64,000 nt of DNA from Sphingosinicella sp. BN140058. Lineage in GTDB: Bacteria > Pseudomonadota > Alphaproteobacteria > Sphingomonadales > Sphingomonadaceae. The translations under genes and the position numbers were made by a program. Shown piece by piece: positions 16,965 to 24,129 of the stretch (within the stretch, counting starts at the first letter, position 1; every line of letters starts with the position of its first letter). The stretch lies in contig NZ_CP035501.1 in NCBI RefSeq assembly GCF_004135585.1, positions 5,279,501 to 5,343,500 of the forward strand, in the 5' to 3' direction. A model generated the notes under the pieces. The model was not told the origin of the DNA and made no database searches. It was given only the letters and a program-made list of their open reading frames with translations.

Positions 16965-18891
16965 ATCCGAACAACTTCCGTAAGAAGACGGTTTCGACCT
17001 CCCGGCGCAGATCGTTGTTCGGCTTTTTCTGGAAGCCGTGCCCTTCGTCCGCGAACAGCACGTACCAGGTCTCGACGCCGCCGGCGCGAAGGCGGTCGAC
17101 GACCTGATCCGACTCTGATTGCGGAACGCGCGGATCGTTGGCGCCCTGCATCACCAGCATCGGTTTCCGGATCGCGCCGACATTGGCGAGCGGCGAGATC
17201 CGCTCCAGCACCGCACGCATCGCCGGGTCACGCTCGTCGCCATATTCGGCGCGGCGATTGTCGCGGCGATAGGCCTCGGTATTCTGCAGGAACGAGATCC
17301 AGTTGCTGATCCCGTAGCGCTCGACGCTGCCGACCAGGCGGTCGCTATAATGGGTCGACACCGCCAGCGACATGTAGCCGCCATAGGATTGGCCGTAGAC
17401 CGCGACCCGGCCCGGATCGAGATCCGGCTGCTGCCCGATCCAGTCGAGCAGGGCGCCGATATCCTTGACGCTGTCCTCCCGCTTCGCCCCATTGTCGAGG
17501 TTGAGATAGGCCTTGCCGTAGCCCTCGCTGCCGCGGACGTTGGGCAGGATCACGGTCGCTCCGAGAAGATCTGCAAAATATTGCGCCCCGGGATTCCAGA
17601 TCGGCCGGGTCTGCGATTCCGGCCCGCCGTGGATGTCGATGATTACCGGCGTACGGGTGTCCGCCGCCGCGTTCCGAGGACGGTAGACGAAGGCCGGCAC
17701 GGACAAGCCGTCGAAGGAGCGGAAGCGGATCAGCCGCGGCTCGGCAAGCTGCGCCGGGTCGAGCCCGCCGAGCTCCGACTGCGTCCAGCGCGCCAGCTGC
17801 GCGCCCGCCACGTCCCAGGTCCAGGCGTCGCCAGCCGAGGTCGCATTGGTCAGGCTGATGCCGAGCCTCTTGCCGTCAGGCGAGAATTTGAGGCCGGTGA
17901 GCACGCCTTTCGGCAACTGCGGCTGGGGCAGGGCGCGTCGTGTCCGGAAATCCTGCACGACCAGTCGCGAGAAACCGTCCTCATTATAGGGATAGGCGAG
18001 GACGCGGCCGTCTTCGCTGAGATCGAACCGCTCCACCTCCCACTTCGATTCGCCTGACACCTGTATAGACTTGCCGGTGGCGAGATCGATCTCGACCAGA
18101 CGCAGCACGTCGCTGCCCTGATCGGTGATCGCCAGGATCGCGGCACCGCCGCGAACGAAGCGTGGCTGCAGATAGCGGGCGGGCTCGGCGGCGGTGAAGG
18201 CGAGTTCGGTAGCCTGGCCCGTGGCGACATCGAGGATCGACAGCCGCATCTCGCGATTCGAGATCCCGCGGGTGAGGAGGATTTGCTTGCCGTCGGGCGA
18301 GATGTCCTCAGGCGAGATCGCGCCCTTGCCCTGATACGCGACCCGGCGGCTTGTCGGATCCGCGGGGTTCGCAACGAGGATCGCATAGTCGCTCGACCCT
18401 TTCACCGCCCGCGACCATGCGAGCAATTTGCCGTCCTTGCCGAGCACGGGCGACTGGTTGCGGGTGCCCGGTTCCGTCAGTTGCACCGGAGGGCCGGTCA
18501 GGCCCATCGCGTAGAGCTGGAACCATTCGTCACCGCCGGTGTCGCGTGAGACCAGGAAGCGCTCGCTGCCCGGGATTCGCCAGACTCCGCCGACAGGCTC
18601 CGAGAAAAAGGTCAGCTGGGTCCGCGCCGCGCCCGGAGCGAGGACGCGGTGGACCTGCCGGGTTGCGCCGAAGCGGGTGGTGATCAGCATCGATCCGTCG
18701 GGAAGCCAATCCTCGATCTCGGCCTCGCGGTAACTCTGGTAACGCTGCACCGCGTCCCGCACGTCGGCCGGTATCTCCGGAACGTTCTGCAGGGTGGCCG
18801 AGCCGACCTGGCGCGAGTCGACCCTGGCGATTTGCGCGAGGAGCGGGGAGGCGGCGGTGAGCAGCAGAGCGGCGAGGCAGGCAGTGCGCAT
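16927..18891 (-). CDS. Secreted S9-family prolyl oligopeptidase-like peptidase
   Basis: A 654-residue serine peptidase with a signal peptide (MRTACLAALLLTAASPLLA). An N-terminal beta-propeller of about 400 residues is followed by an alpha/beta-hydrolase domain. Ser502 sits in YGQSYGGYM, the Asp in GANDPRVP and the His in DEGHGF. The family cleaves peptides from the ends of short substrates and is common in the periplasm of sphingomonads. I chose ATG 18891 because AAGGAT precedes it and the signal peptide starts there; the open frame extends 43 residues further without support. The last dozen residues (SPERGGGSAQR) are encoded by a dispersed repeat. A perfect 13-base inverted repeat sits upstream. 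Confidence 0.9.
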   Translation of the reverse strand: MRTACLAALLLTAASPLLAQIARVDSRQVGSATLQNVPEIPADVRDAVQRYQSYREAEIEDWLPDGSMLITTRFGATRQVHRVLAPGAARTQLTFFSEPVGGVWRIPGSERFLVSRDTGGDEWFQLYAMGLTGPPVQLTEPGTRNQSPVLGKDGKLLAWSRAVKGSSDYAILVANPADPTSRRVAYQGKGAISPEDISPDGKQILLTRGISNREMRLSILDVATGQATELAFTAAEPARYLQPRFVRGGAAILAITDQGSDVLRLVEIDLATGKSIQVSGESKWEVERFDLSEDGRVLAYPYNEDGFSRLVVQDFRTRRALPQPQLPKGVLTGLKFSPDGKRLGISLTNATSAGDAWTWDVAGAQLARWTQSELGGLDPAQLAEPRLIRFRSFDGLSVPAFVYRPRNAAADTRTPVIIDIHGGPESQTRPIWNPGAQYFADLLGATVILPNVRGSEGYGKAYLNLDNGAKREDSVKDIGALLDWIGQQPDLDPGRVAVYGQSYGGYMSLAVSTHYSDRLVGSVERYGISNWISFLQNTEAYRRDNRRAEYGDERDPAMRAVLERISPLANVGAIRKPMLVMQGANDPRVPQSESDQVVDRLRAGGVETWYVLFADEGHGFQKKPNNDLRREVETVFLRKLFGSSPERGGGSAQR

Positions 18892-18939
18892 GTCGATCCT
18901 TCGGCAGTGATGCCCGACCTTGCCGTCCCGCCGCCTGAA

Positions 18940-18972
18940 AATCGACCGTATTGACCGATAATACGGTCGATT
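18940..18972. promoter_or_regulatory. Perfect 13-base inverted repeat upstream of the S9 peptidase (putative operator)
   Basis: AATCGACCGTATT and AATACGGTCGATT are exact reverse complements with a seven-base spacer. The site begins 49 bases upstream of the peptidase ATG, where a promoter should lie. The element is AT-richer than its surroundings and has no T-run, which favours an operator over a terminator. Apart from this site I see nothing in the 312-base gap 18892-19203. Confidence 0.6.
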
Positions 18973-19203
18973 CTCATGCACGACGGGTTCGCATCGGCAC
19001 GCCGACGTGCCGAGCGTCATCGATCAGTCTCCGGCCTTCAAAGACGAGGCTTCTGCCCGGCAGCAAGAGAGTCGGCGGCACGGCGCGATGGCTCGCGGAA
19101 GAAAGGCGAGTTCGCTGCCGGCGGCACAGGTGGAACGTAGCAGGAACATGCGTGAAATGCAATGTCCTGCCGCTGCTCGAACGCGCCGCTGCTGGTGGCC
19201 GGC

Positions 19204-19509
19204 TCAGCGGCAGCGGCTGACGACGTTGCGCTGGACGTGGCGGCCGAGCAGGGCGCCGACGGCCGCGCCGAGGATGGTGCCCGTGGCACGGCTGCCGCGG
19301 CTGTCGATCTCGCGGCCGACGAGGGCACCCGCGGCACCGCCGACGACGAGGCCGGTGGTTCCGTTGGGCTTGCGGCAATAGGTCCGGCCATCGGAACCGC
19401 GCCAGGTCTGGCCATGATAGACGCCGGTGTCGCGCGCGAAGGCGGTGCTCGCCGGCAGCGCCGGGACGGTGAGGCTGGTGACTGCGAGGGCCAGGACGAT
19501 CTTACGCAT
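19204..19509 (-). CDS. Glycine-zipper 2TM-domain protein, exported
   Basis: A 101-residue protein with a signal peptide (MRKIVLALAVTSLTVPALPASTAFA). A short Cys-containing stretch (GRTYCRKPNGT) is followed by a glycine zipper, GLVVGGAAGALVGREI and GTILGAAVGALLGRHV, typical of the Rick_17kDa surface-antigen family. These proteins sit in or on the outer membrane, and their function is largely unknown. GGAGGAG precedes the ATG with good spacing. It is transcribed in the same direction as the S9 peptidase but is 312 bases away from it. Confidence 0.8.
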   Translation of the reverse strand: MRKIVLALAVTSLTVPALPASTAFARDTGVYHGQTWRGSDGRTYCRKPNGTTGLVVGGAAGALVGREIDSRGSRATGTILGAAVGALLGRHVQRNVVSRCR

Positions 19510-19562
19510 GGGATACTCCTCCGAGATGTTGAGGAGTGTTTAGTCCGCCGCCTTTGAGCCCT

Positions 19563-19594
19563 GCCTGAACCCGTCCGACAGGCGCGGTTCAGGC
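19563..19594 (-). terminator. Hairpin after the 64-residue membrane protein gene
   Basis: GCCTGAACC and GGTTCAGGC form a perfect nine-base stem with a 14-base loop, starting three bases past the stop of the minus-strand small gene. No clear T-run. Confidence 0.4.
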
Positions 19595-19596
19595 GA

Positions 19597-19791
19597 TCAG
19601 CCCTCGTTCCGGTCGGTCTTGCCGCGGCGATTGGCGTAGAGCAAGGCGGCGACGATCGCGGCGGAACCGATGCCGATCGCCGCGCCCGTCACGATCTTCT
19701 TGTTACGGCTCTCGCCGGCGTCGCGGTCCGGCGACGCGGCGCCGGTCTGCTTTCCGGAACGGGTTTTGGTGCTCTTCGCTTTCTCGGCCAT
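19597..19791 (-). CDS. Small single-TM protein of unknown function
   Basis: A 64-residue protein with a hydrophilic, Lys/Ser/Thr-rich N-terminal half (MAEKAKSTKTRSGKQTGAAS) and one TM helix (VTGAAIGIGSAAIVAALLYA), ending in a charged tail. AAGGAG lies eight bases before the ATG, which supports translation. I do not recognise a family. The glycine-rich helix is like those of small stress-linked membrane proteins, but that is only a resemblance. Confidence 0.6.
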   Translation of the reverse strand: MAEKAKSTKTRSGKQTGAASPDRDAGESRNKKIVTGAAIGIGSAAIVAALLYANRRGKTDRNEG

Positions 19792-19908
19792 CGGACGTCT
19801 CCTTGCTTCAGCGCCTCCTAAAGGAGCAAGCGCGGCCTCGCCAAGCCGTCACTTTTCGTGGACAGCGCCGTTCCGCTCACGCATGCCCATGCAGAAAGGG
19901 GAGTGAGC

Positions 19909-20505
19909 ATGAGCCGTCACCGTATCGCGATCATCGTCGGCAGCCTTCGCGCGGGCAGCCTCAACCGCAAGGTTGCGCAGTCGATCTGCGCCTTTGCCTC
20001 GGACACGCTGGACTGCGGGATCGTCGAGATTGCCGATCTGCCGCTCTACAACCAGGACAGCGACTCGGCGCCGCCGCCCGAATATGTGCGCTTTCGCGAG
20101 CGGATCGCGGCCGTCGACGGCATCCTGTTCTGCACGCCCGAATATAATCGCGGCGTTCCCGGCGTGCTCAAGAATGCGATCGACATCGGCTCGCGGCCTT
20201 ATGGCCAGAGCGTGTGGGACAAGAAGCCGGCGGCGATCGTCAGCGTGTCTCCCGGAGCGATCGGCGGCTTCGGCGCCAATCATCAGCTGCGCCAGGCCTG
20301 CGTCTTTCTGAACATGCCGGTAATGCAGCAGCCGGAAGCCTATCTCGGCAACGTCACCGATGCCAGTTTCGGCGACGACAATTGCCTGAAGGACGGTCCG
20401 CTGAAGGATCTGGTCACGAACCTGGCGCACGCTTTCGCCGATTGGGTCGACGTGATCGTGCGCTCGCGGCGGCTGCTTGCCGAAGATCTCGCCCATCGCA
20501 GCTGA
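19909..20505 (+). CDS. NADPH-dependent FMN reductase (ChrR/azoreductase type)
   Basis: A 198-residue flavodoxin-like reductase. The FMN phosphate loop is GSLRAGSLNRK, and the isoalloxazine-contacting motifs TPEYNRGVPGVLKNAID and SPGAIGGFGA are complete. Related enzymes reduce quinones, azo dyes or chromate and limit redox cycling; the natural substrate is not evident. ATG 19909 follows AAAGGGGAG. The gene stands alone between a divergent small gene and a small acidic protein gene. Confidence 0.88.
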   Translation: MSRHRIAIIVGSLRAGSLNRKVAQSICAFASDTLDCGIVEIADLPLYNQDSDSAPPPEYVRFRERIAAVDGILFCTPEYNRGVPGVLKNAIDIGSRPYGQSVWDKKPAAIVSVSPGAIGGFGANHQLRQACVFLNMPVMQQPEAYLGNVTDASFGDDNCLKDGPLKDLVTNLAHAFADWVDVIVRSRRLLAEDLAHRS

Positions 20506-20606
20506 ACTGGAGCGGCGAGCCGCATGCCCGCGGTGACCAGTCGAGCAGCCTTTGAGGATACGCACAGGCAACGGCTTCGTTGAGCAGTGTCGAAGGAGCA
20601 GATGCG

Positions 20607-20786
20607 ATGACTGAGCCCCGTAACGATGACACGAACCCGGACGCGCAGAGCGCGCAACGGGACGATGCCGCCGCCAAGGTTGTCGGTCCCGGCGAGACGC
20701 CGTCGCCAAGCGCTGGCAGCGACGTGACCCCCCCGGACGTCGACGAAGCGCTCGACGTCGAGCATGTGCACGACCGCGCCAGCTGA
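20607..20786 (+). CDS. Small acidic protein of unknown function
   Basis: A 59-residue soluble protein (MTEPRNDDTNPDAQS) rich in Asp, Glu, Pro and Ser, with no Cys or Trp and no hydrophobic core, so probably disordered. It ends DVDEALDVEHVHDRAS. GAAGGAG precedes the ATG by eight bases, which is the main reason to accept it. A YciI gene follows 38 bases downstream in the same direction. No family recognised. Confidence 0.5.
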   Translation: MTEPRNDDTNPDAQSAQRDDAAAKVVGPGETPSPSAGSDVTPPDVDEALDVEHVHDRAS

Positions 20787-20824
20787 GCTTGTTCGCAGCG
20801 GCCCGCTTGGTATAGCCTGGACCC

Positions 20825-21154
20825 ATGCATTTCGTCGTCATCGGTAAGGACAAGGGCGCCGGCGAGGCGCGACTGCAGCATCGTGCCGCCCATCTCGAAT
20901 TCGTCGCGGATGAGCAGAACAAGATCGTCTATGCCGGCCCGCTGATCGAGCAGGGCCGGATGATCGGCAGCCTGTTCGTCTTCGACGTGCCCGACCGCGG
21001 AACGCTCGACACCTATCTCGCCGCAGACCCTTATTTCGTCGGGGGTATTTTCGAGACGGTGGAGATTTACGAGAGCCGGAAGATGGTGCCCGAACAGACG
21101 CCCGGCTTCCTCAGGGAAGAAGCGGACAAGGCGCGCGCCGCGGCGCAGGTCTGA
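20825..21154 (+). CDS. YciI-family protein
   Basis: A 109-residue ferredoxin-fold protein. It has the family's conserved His in QHRAAHLEFV, an Asp in DVPDRG, the stretch YLAADPYFVGG and the closing strand ETVEIYE. YciI proteins are putative enzymes, some with hydrolase or dehydrochlorinase-like activity; substrates are mostly unknown. It may be cotranscribed with the small acidic protein gene upstream. Confidence 0.85.
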   Translation: MHFVVIGKDKGAGEARLQHRAAHLEFVADEQNKIVYAGPLIEQGRMIGSLFVFDVPDRGTLDTYLAADPYFVGGIFETVEIYESRKMVPEQTPGFLREEADKARAAAQV

Positions 21155-21212
21155 GTTCCGCCGCTTCGGCTTTGCGGCGCGGCACCACAGACGGGCGCCG
21201 CGCCGCGCCGGC

Positions 21213-22268
21213 TCACTCCTTGATCGACGCCATGTCGATGACGAAGCGATATTTGACGTCGCTCTTCAGCATCCGCTCGTAGGCGGTCTCGATCTGCTGG
21301 ATGCGGATCGGCTCGATGTCGGAGACGATGTCGTGCTCGGCGCAGAAGTCGAGCATCTCCTGAGTCTCGGCGATGCCGCCGATCAGTGAGCCGGCGAGGC
21401 TGCGGCGGCGGAAGATGAGCAGTCCGACCGAGGGCGAGGGATGGGGCTCGGCGGGAACGCCGACCAGGGTCATGGTGCCCTCGCGCTTCAGCAATGCCAG
21501 GAACGCATCGAGATCGTGCGGCGCCGCGACCGTGTTGAGGATGAAATCGAAGCTGCCGGTATGCGCCTTCATCTCGGATCGCTCGCGCGACACGACCACC
21601 TCGTCGGCACCGAGCGCCTTGGCATCGTCGCGCTTGGAGGGCGATGTGGTGAAGGCGACGACATGGGCGCCGAGCGCCTTGGCGAGTTTGATGCCCATGT
21701 GGCCGAGGCCGCCGATCCCGACGATCCCGACCTTCTGTCCGGGGCCCACCTTCCAGTGGCGCAGCGGCGACCAGGTGGTGATGCCCGCGCAGAGCAGAGG
21801 CGCAACCGCGGCGAGCTGCTCGCGCTTGTGGCGGATCTTGAGGACGAACTCCTCGCGGACGACGATCTGGTCGGAATAGCCGCCATAGGTGTTGCCGCCG
21901 TCTTCCTGGGCCGGGCCGTTATAGGTGCCGGTGAAGCCTTTTTCGCAATATTGCTCGAGGCCTTCTTGGCAGGACGGGCAGGTGAGGCAGGAATCGACCA
22001 TGCAGCCGACTCCGACGACGTCGCCGACCGCGAATTTGGTGACGTCCCCGCCGACCGCCGTAACGGTGCCGACGATTTCATGTCCAGGGACGCAGGGATA
22101 GATGGTGCCGCCCCATTCGCTGCGCGCGGTGTGAAGGTCCGAATGGCAGACGCCGCAATGCTCGATGGCGATGACGACGTCGTTGGCACGCGGATCGCGG
22201 CGCTCGAACGAGAAGGGCTCGAACGGGGTGGTGGCGGACTGGGCGGCATAAGCGCGGGTCGGGATCAT
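21213..22268 (-). CDS. Zinc-dependent alcohol dehydrogenase/aldehyde reductase (YahK/Ahr type)
   Basis: A 351-residue medium-chain dehydrogenase. The catalytic zinc ligands are in CGVCHSDLH and GHEIVG; the structural zinc site is CLTCPSCQEGLEQYC; the nucleotide-binding motif is GIGGLGHMG. The STSPSKR-like region after the second strand (TTSPSKRDDA) points to NADPH. The closest familiar relatives are E. coli YahK and Ahr and cinnamyl alcohol dehydrogenase-like enzymes that reduce broad aldehydes. AGGAG precedes ATG 22268; the frame runs further upstream but without support. Confidence 0.9.
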   Translation of the reverse strand: MIPTRAYAAQSATTPFEPFSFERRDPRANDVVIAIEHCGVCHSDLHTARSEWGGTIYPCVPGHEIVGTVTAVGGDVTKFAVGDVVGVGCMVDSCLTCPSCQEGLEQYCEKGFTGTYNGPAQEDGGNTYGGYSDQIVVREEFVLKIRHKREQLAAVAPLLCAGITTWSPLRHWKVGPGQKVGIVGIGGLGHMGIKLAKALGAHVVAFTTSPSKRDDAKALGADEVVVSRERSEMKAHTGSFDFILNTVAAPHDLDAFLALLKREGTMTLVGVPAEPHPSPSVGLLIFRRRSLAGSLIGGIAETQEMLDFCAEHDIVSDIEPIRIQQIETAYERMLKSDVKYRFVIDMASIKE

Positions 22269-22482
22269 GGGAAGCTCCTGTGGCCGGATTGCCGCGCGCT
22301 TAGCAGAGCAGGGGTGGGGGGGCGCAAGGGGCGGACGCCAAGGCGCTCCCGGCGTCACGGGGCACCCGCTTCATGGTCCGCCGCGCGAGGCGCCGTGCGA
22401 CCCGCACCATGGCTGGCGCGGCCTCGATCCCGCTGGGCCGCGAATCGCTCCGGCGCCCCGCTCCACCGCATCGATGTTGTGC

Positions 22483-23058
22483 TCACTGCTCCGCAGTCGC
22501 ACCTTCGAAGGTGGGCGGCAGTGCCTCATATCCCGAGCCGAGCAATGCCCTCACCTCGCCGGTCTGCGTTCTGCGGATGAAATCGATGATGCTCGTTCCG
22601 GAAAAGCGGATCGAAAGACAGGCGCGGTCGATCACGTGGAACTTGAACGAGCCGTCCGCCTCAGGGCGCCAGCACAGATACTCGCCGTTGATGCTGCGGC
22701 CGTAGAAGCGCAGATCTTCGAAAAAAGAGGCGACGTCACGGCTCTCGGCGTCATAGGGTTCGAGGCAATCGATGTCGCCAATCTCGATGCAATCGTCCCG
22801 GCATGCATCGATGAGCGAATGGACCTGGGCGCGGAGATGAACGCCACGAACGAGAAGGCCATCATTGCCGAACATGCTGAACGGCATTTCGATGACGAAC
22901 AGACCGTTGGTCGTGCCGTACCCAAAAGTTTCCGCGAAGATCTTGTAGGATGCCGGAAAGGGGCCGATCTCCACCTCGGCAGCGGCGATTTCACTGGCGG
23001 ACGCTGCGCGCGTGATGGTCAAGCTGTCGAAAAGCCGGGTGACGTCGTCGTCAGCCAT
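22483..23058 (-). CDS. SMI1/KNR4 (SUKH) family protein
   Basis: A 191-residue soluble protein. The N-terminal stretch SASEIAAAEVEIG, then PFPASYKIFAETFGYG, and a later YDAESRDVASFFED fit the SUKH superfamily. Bacterial members are mostly immunity proteins that block polymorphic or contact-dependent toxins, but some have other roles. No toxin gene is adjacent, so it would be an orphan immunity protein. Start ATG 23058 gives MADDDVTRLFDSL; an in-frame GTG lies one codon upstream. Cys and Phe content is higher and GC lower than in neighbours, consistent with acquisition by transfer. Confidence 0.65.
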   Translation of the reverse strand: MADDDVTRLFDSLTITRAASASEIAAAEVEIGPFPASYKIFAETFGYGTTNGLFVIEMPFSMFGNDGLLVRGVHLRAQVHSLIDACRDDCIEIGDIDCLEPYDAESRDVASFFEDLRFYGRSINGEYLCWRPEADGSFKFHVIDRACLSIRFSGTSIIDFIRRTQTGEVRALLGSGYEALPPTFEGATAEQ

Positions 23059-23198
23059 CACAATGCCTTCTTCCGCTCCAATTCCGCTTAGCCCGCTCCC
23101 CAGCGGAGCGCATCTCGCAACCGGTGTCGCCCTATTCCGCTGCGGCAACCTCCATGGTCGGTCTGTCGCGTGAGACCACCTTGGCAGTGATTGTGTGC

Positions 23199-23246
23199 AC
23201 TGTCACCGACATCCTTGCTGTCACCGACACCCGCACCGACACCCGA
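23199..23246. repeat. Short direct repeats of CACCGACA
   Basis: Three copies of CACCGACA, the first two within the longer repeat CTGTCACCGACA, spaced 20 and 12 bases apart. They lie between the SUKH gene and the secreted-protein gene. The 215-base gap shows nothing else. Confidence 0.5.
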
Positions 23247-23273
23247 AATCCCGGTAGCCTGATCCAGGGCCAT

Positions 23274-23912
23274 CTAGTCCCGCAGGGGCAGGCGCGTTGC
23301 AGCGAGCTCGTGGTCGATATCGTCTGCGATCGCAGCCGCATCTCTGTCGTCGCGCCGCGCCCGAAGCGCGTCGCGCTTCGCGATCATTGCGGCCCGCCGC
23401 TCGCCCTTCGGCAAGGCGGCGACCGCCGTGTAGGCCCGAACGGCCCTCACCCAGCGCGAGTCGTCCGAGGGCACGTCCTCGGATACGCGTGCGAAGGGGT
23501 AGCCGGCGAAAACCAGCTTCCCTGCCTTCTGTTCGAAAAACAGCAGCAGTTTCATGTCTCGCTCAAAAACGTAGCGCGTGCAGCCGCCGCGCAGCGCGTC
23601 TGGGTTCGGTTGCCTCAGTTCATTGGGATCGCTCCGCGTCAGAAATTCGCCGGATTTTGCCAGCCAGCCCCAAAGCTCCACCTGCTGTGGTAATTCGCTA
23701 CCCTTGAGCAACATCGTCGGGCGGACGAGCACCAGGCCTGCCTGTCCCTCTCCCTCCGTCCGTTCACCGATCACTGTGCCGACCAGAATGGTATCGGCGC
23801 GTTCGACGAGCTCGAGGCTGGTCGGCACATGATAACTTCGCACGACCGAGCAGGCCGATGCCGGTGTCGGCGTGAAGCAGAGGAGCGCAATTGCGAGGTA
23901 CAGCGATCGCAT
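23274..23912 (-). CDS. Exported protein with weak resemblance to NTR/TIMP-like domains
   Basis: A 212-residue protein with a signal sequence (MRSLYLAIALLCFTPTPASA) and a Cys as the first mature residue, so it could be a lipoprotein with a loose lipobox (ASAC). The mature start CSVV is followed by ELVERADTILVGTVIG, a pattern seen in bacterial secreted proteins related to netrin/TIMP beta-barrels. Two more Cys residues are at most available for disulfides. The C-terminal third is charged and helical. Function unknown. Its strand and place between the SUKH gene and addA make it part of the accessory stretch. Confidence 0.55.
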   Translation of the reverse strand: MRSLYLAIALLCFTPTPASACSVVRSYHVPTSLELVERADTILVGTVIGERTEGEGQAGLVLVRPTMLLKGSELPQQVELWGWLAKSGEFLTRSDPNELRQPNPDALRGGCTRYVFERDMKLLLFFEQKAGKLVFAGYPFARVSEDVPSDDSRWVRAVRAYTAVAALPKGERRAAMIAKRDALRARRDDRDAAAIADDIDHELAATRLPLRD

Positions 23913-24129
23913 CCGGGCTACTTGGCCAATCTGTCTGCGCTGTTCAACAGAGCTCTTTCGACGTGGGAGTGCTGCCGAGCTTCCCCTCGCTTCTCGAGCC
24001 TCGCCGGCGGCGGCGCAACCTGGCCCTCCGGTCGTTCTGGAGGTTCATGGGTCTGGCATGTCCAAAGAGGTTGGCATGCCGCGTCCATCACGGCTTCACT
24101 TTCGCGCCGACATCCTGAAGAGAAGGCAC

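Noticed and set aside
23199..23246. CACCGACA repeats as a CRISPR array or iteron origin
   Set aside because: Three short copies with uneven spacing and no conserved longer repeat, no cas or rep gene nearby.
23124..23693. Plus-strand frame across the gap before the secreted-protein gene
   Set aside because: It covers the antisense of the exported protein, has no ribosome site or domain, and the minus-strand gene has a proper signal sequence.
24031..24060. GTTC repeats before addA as an SOS box
   Set aside because: The two GTTC units are five bases apart, not seven.
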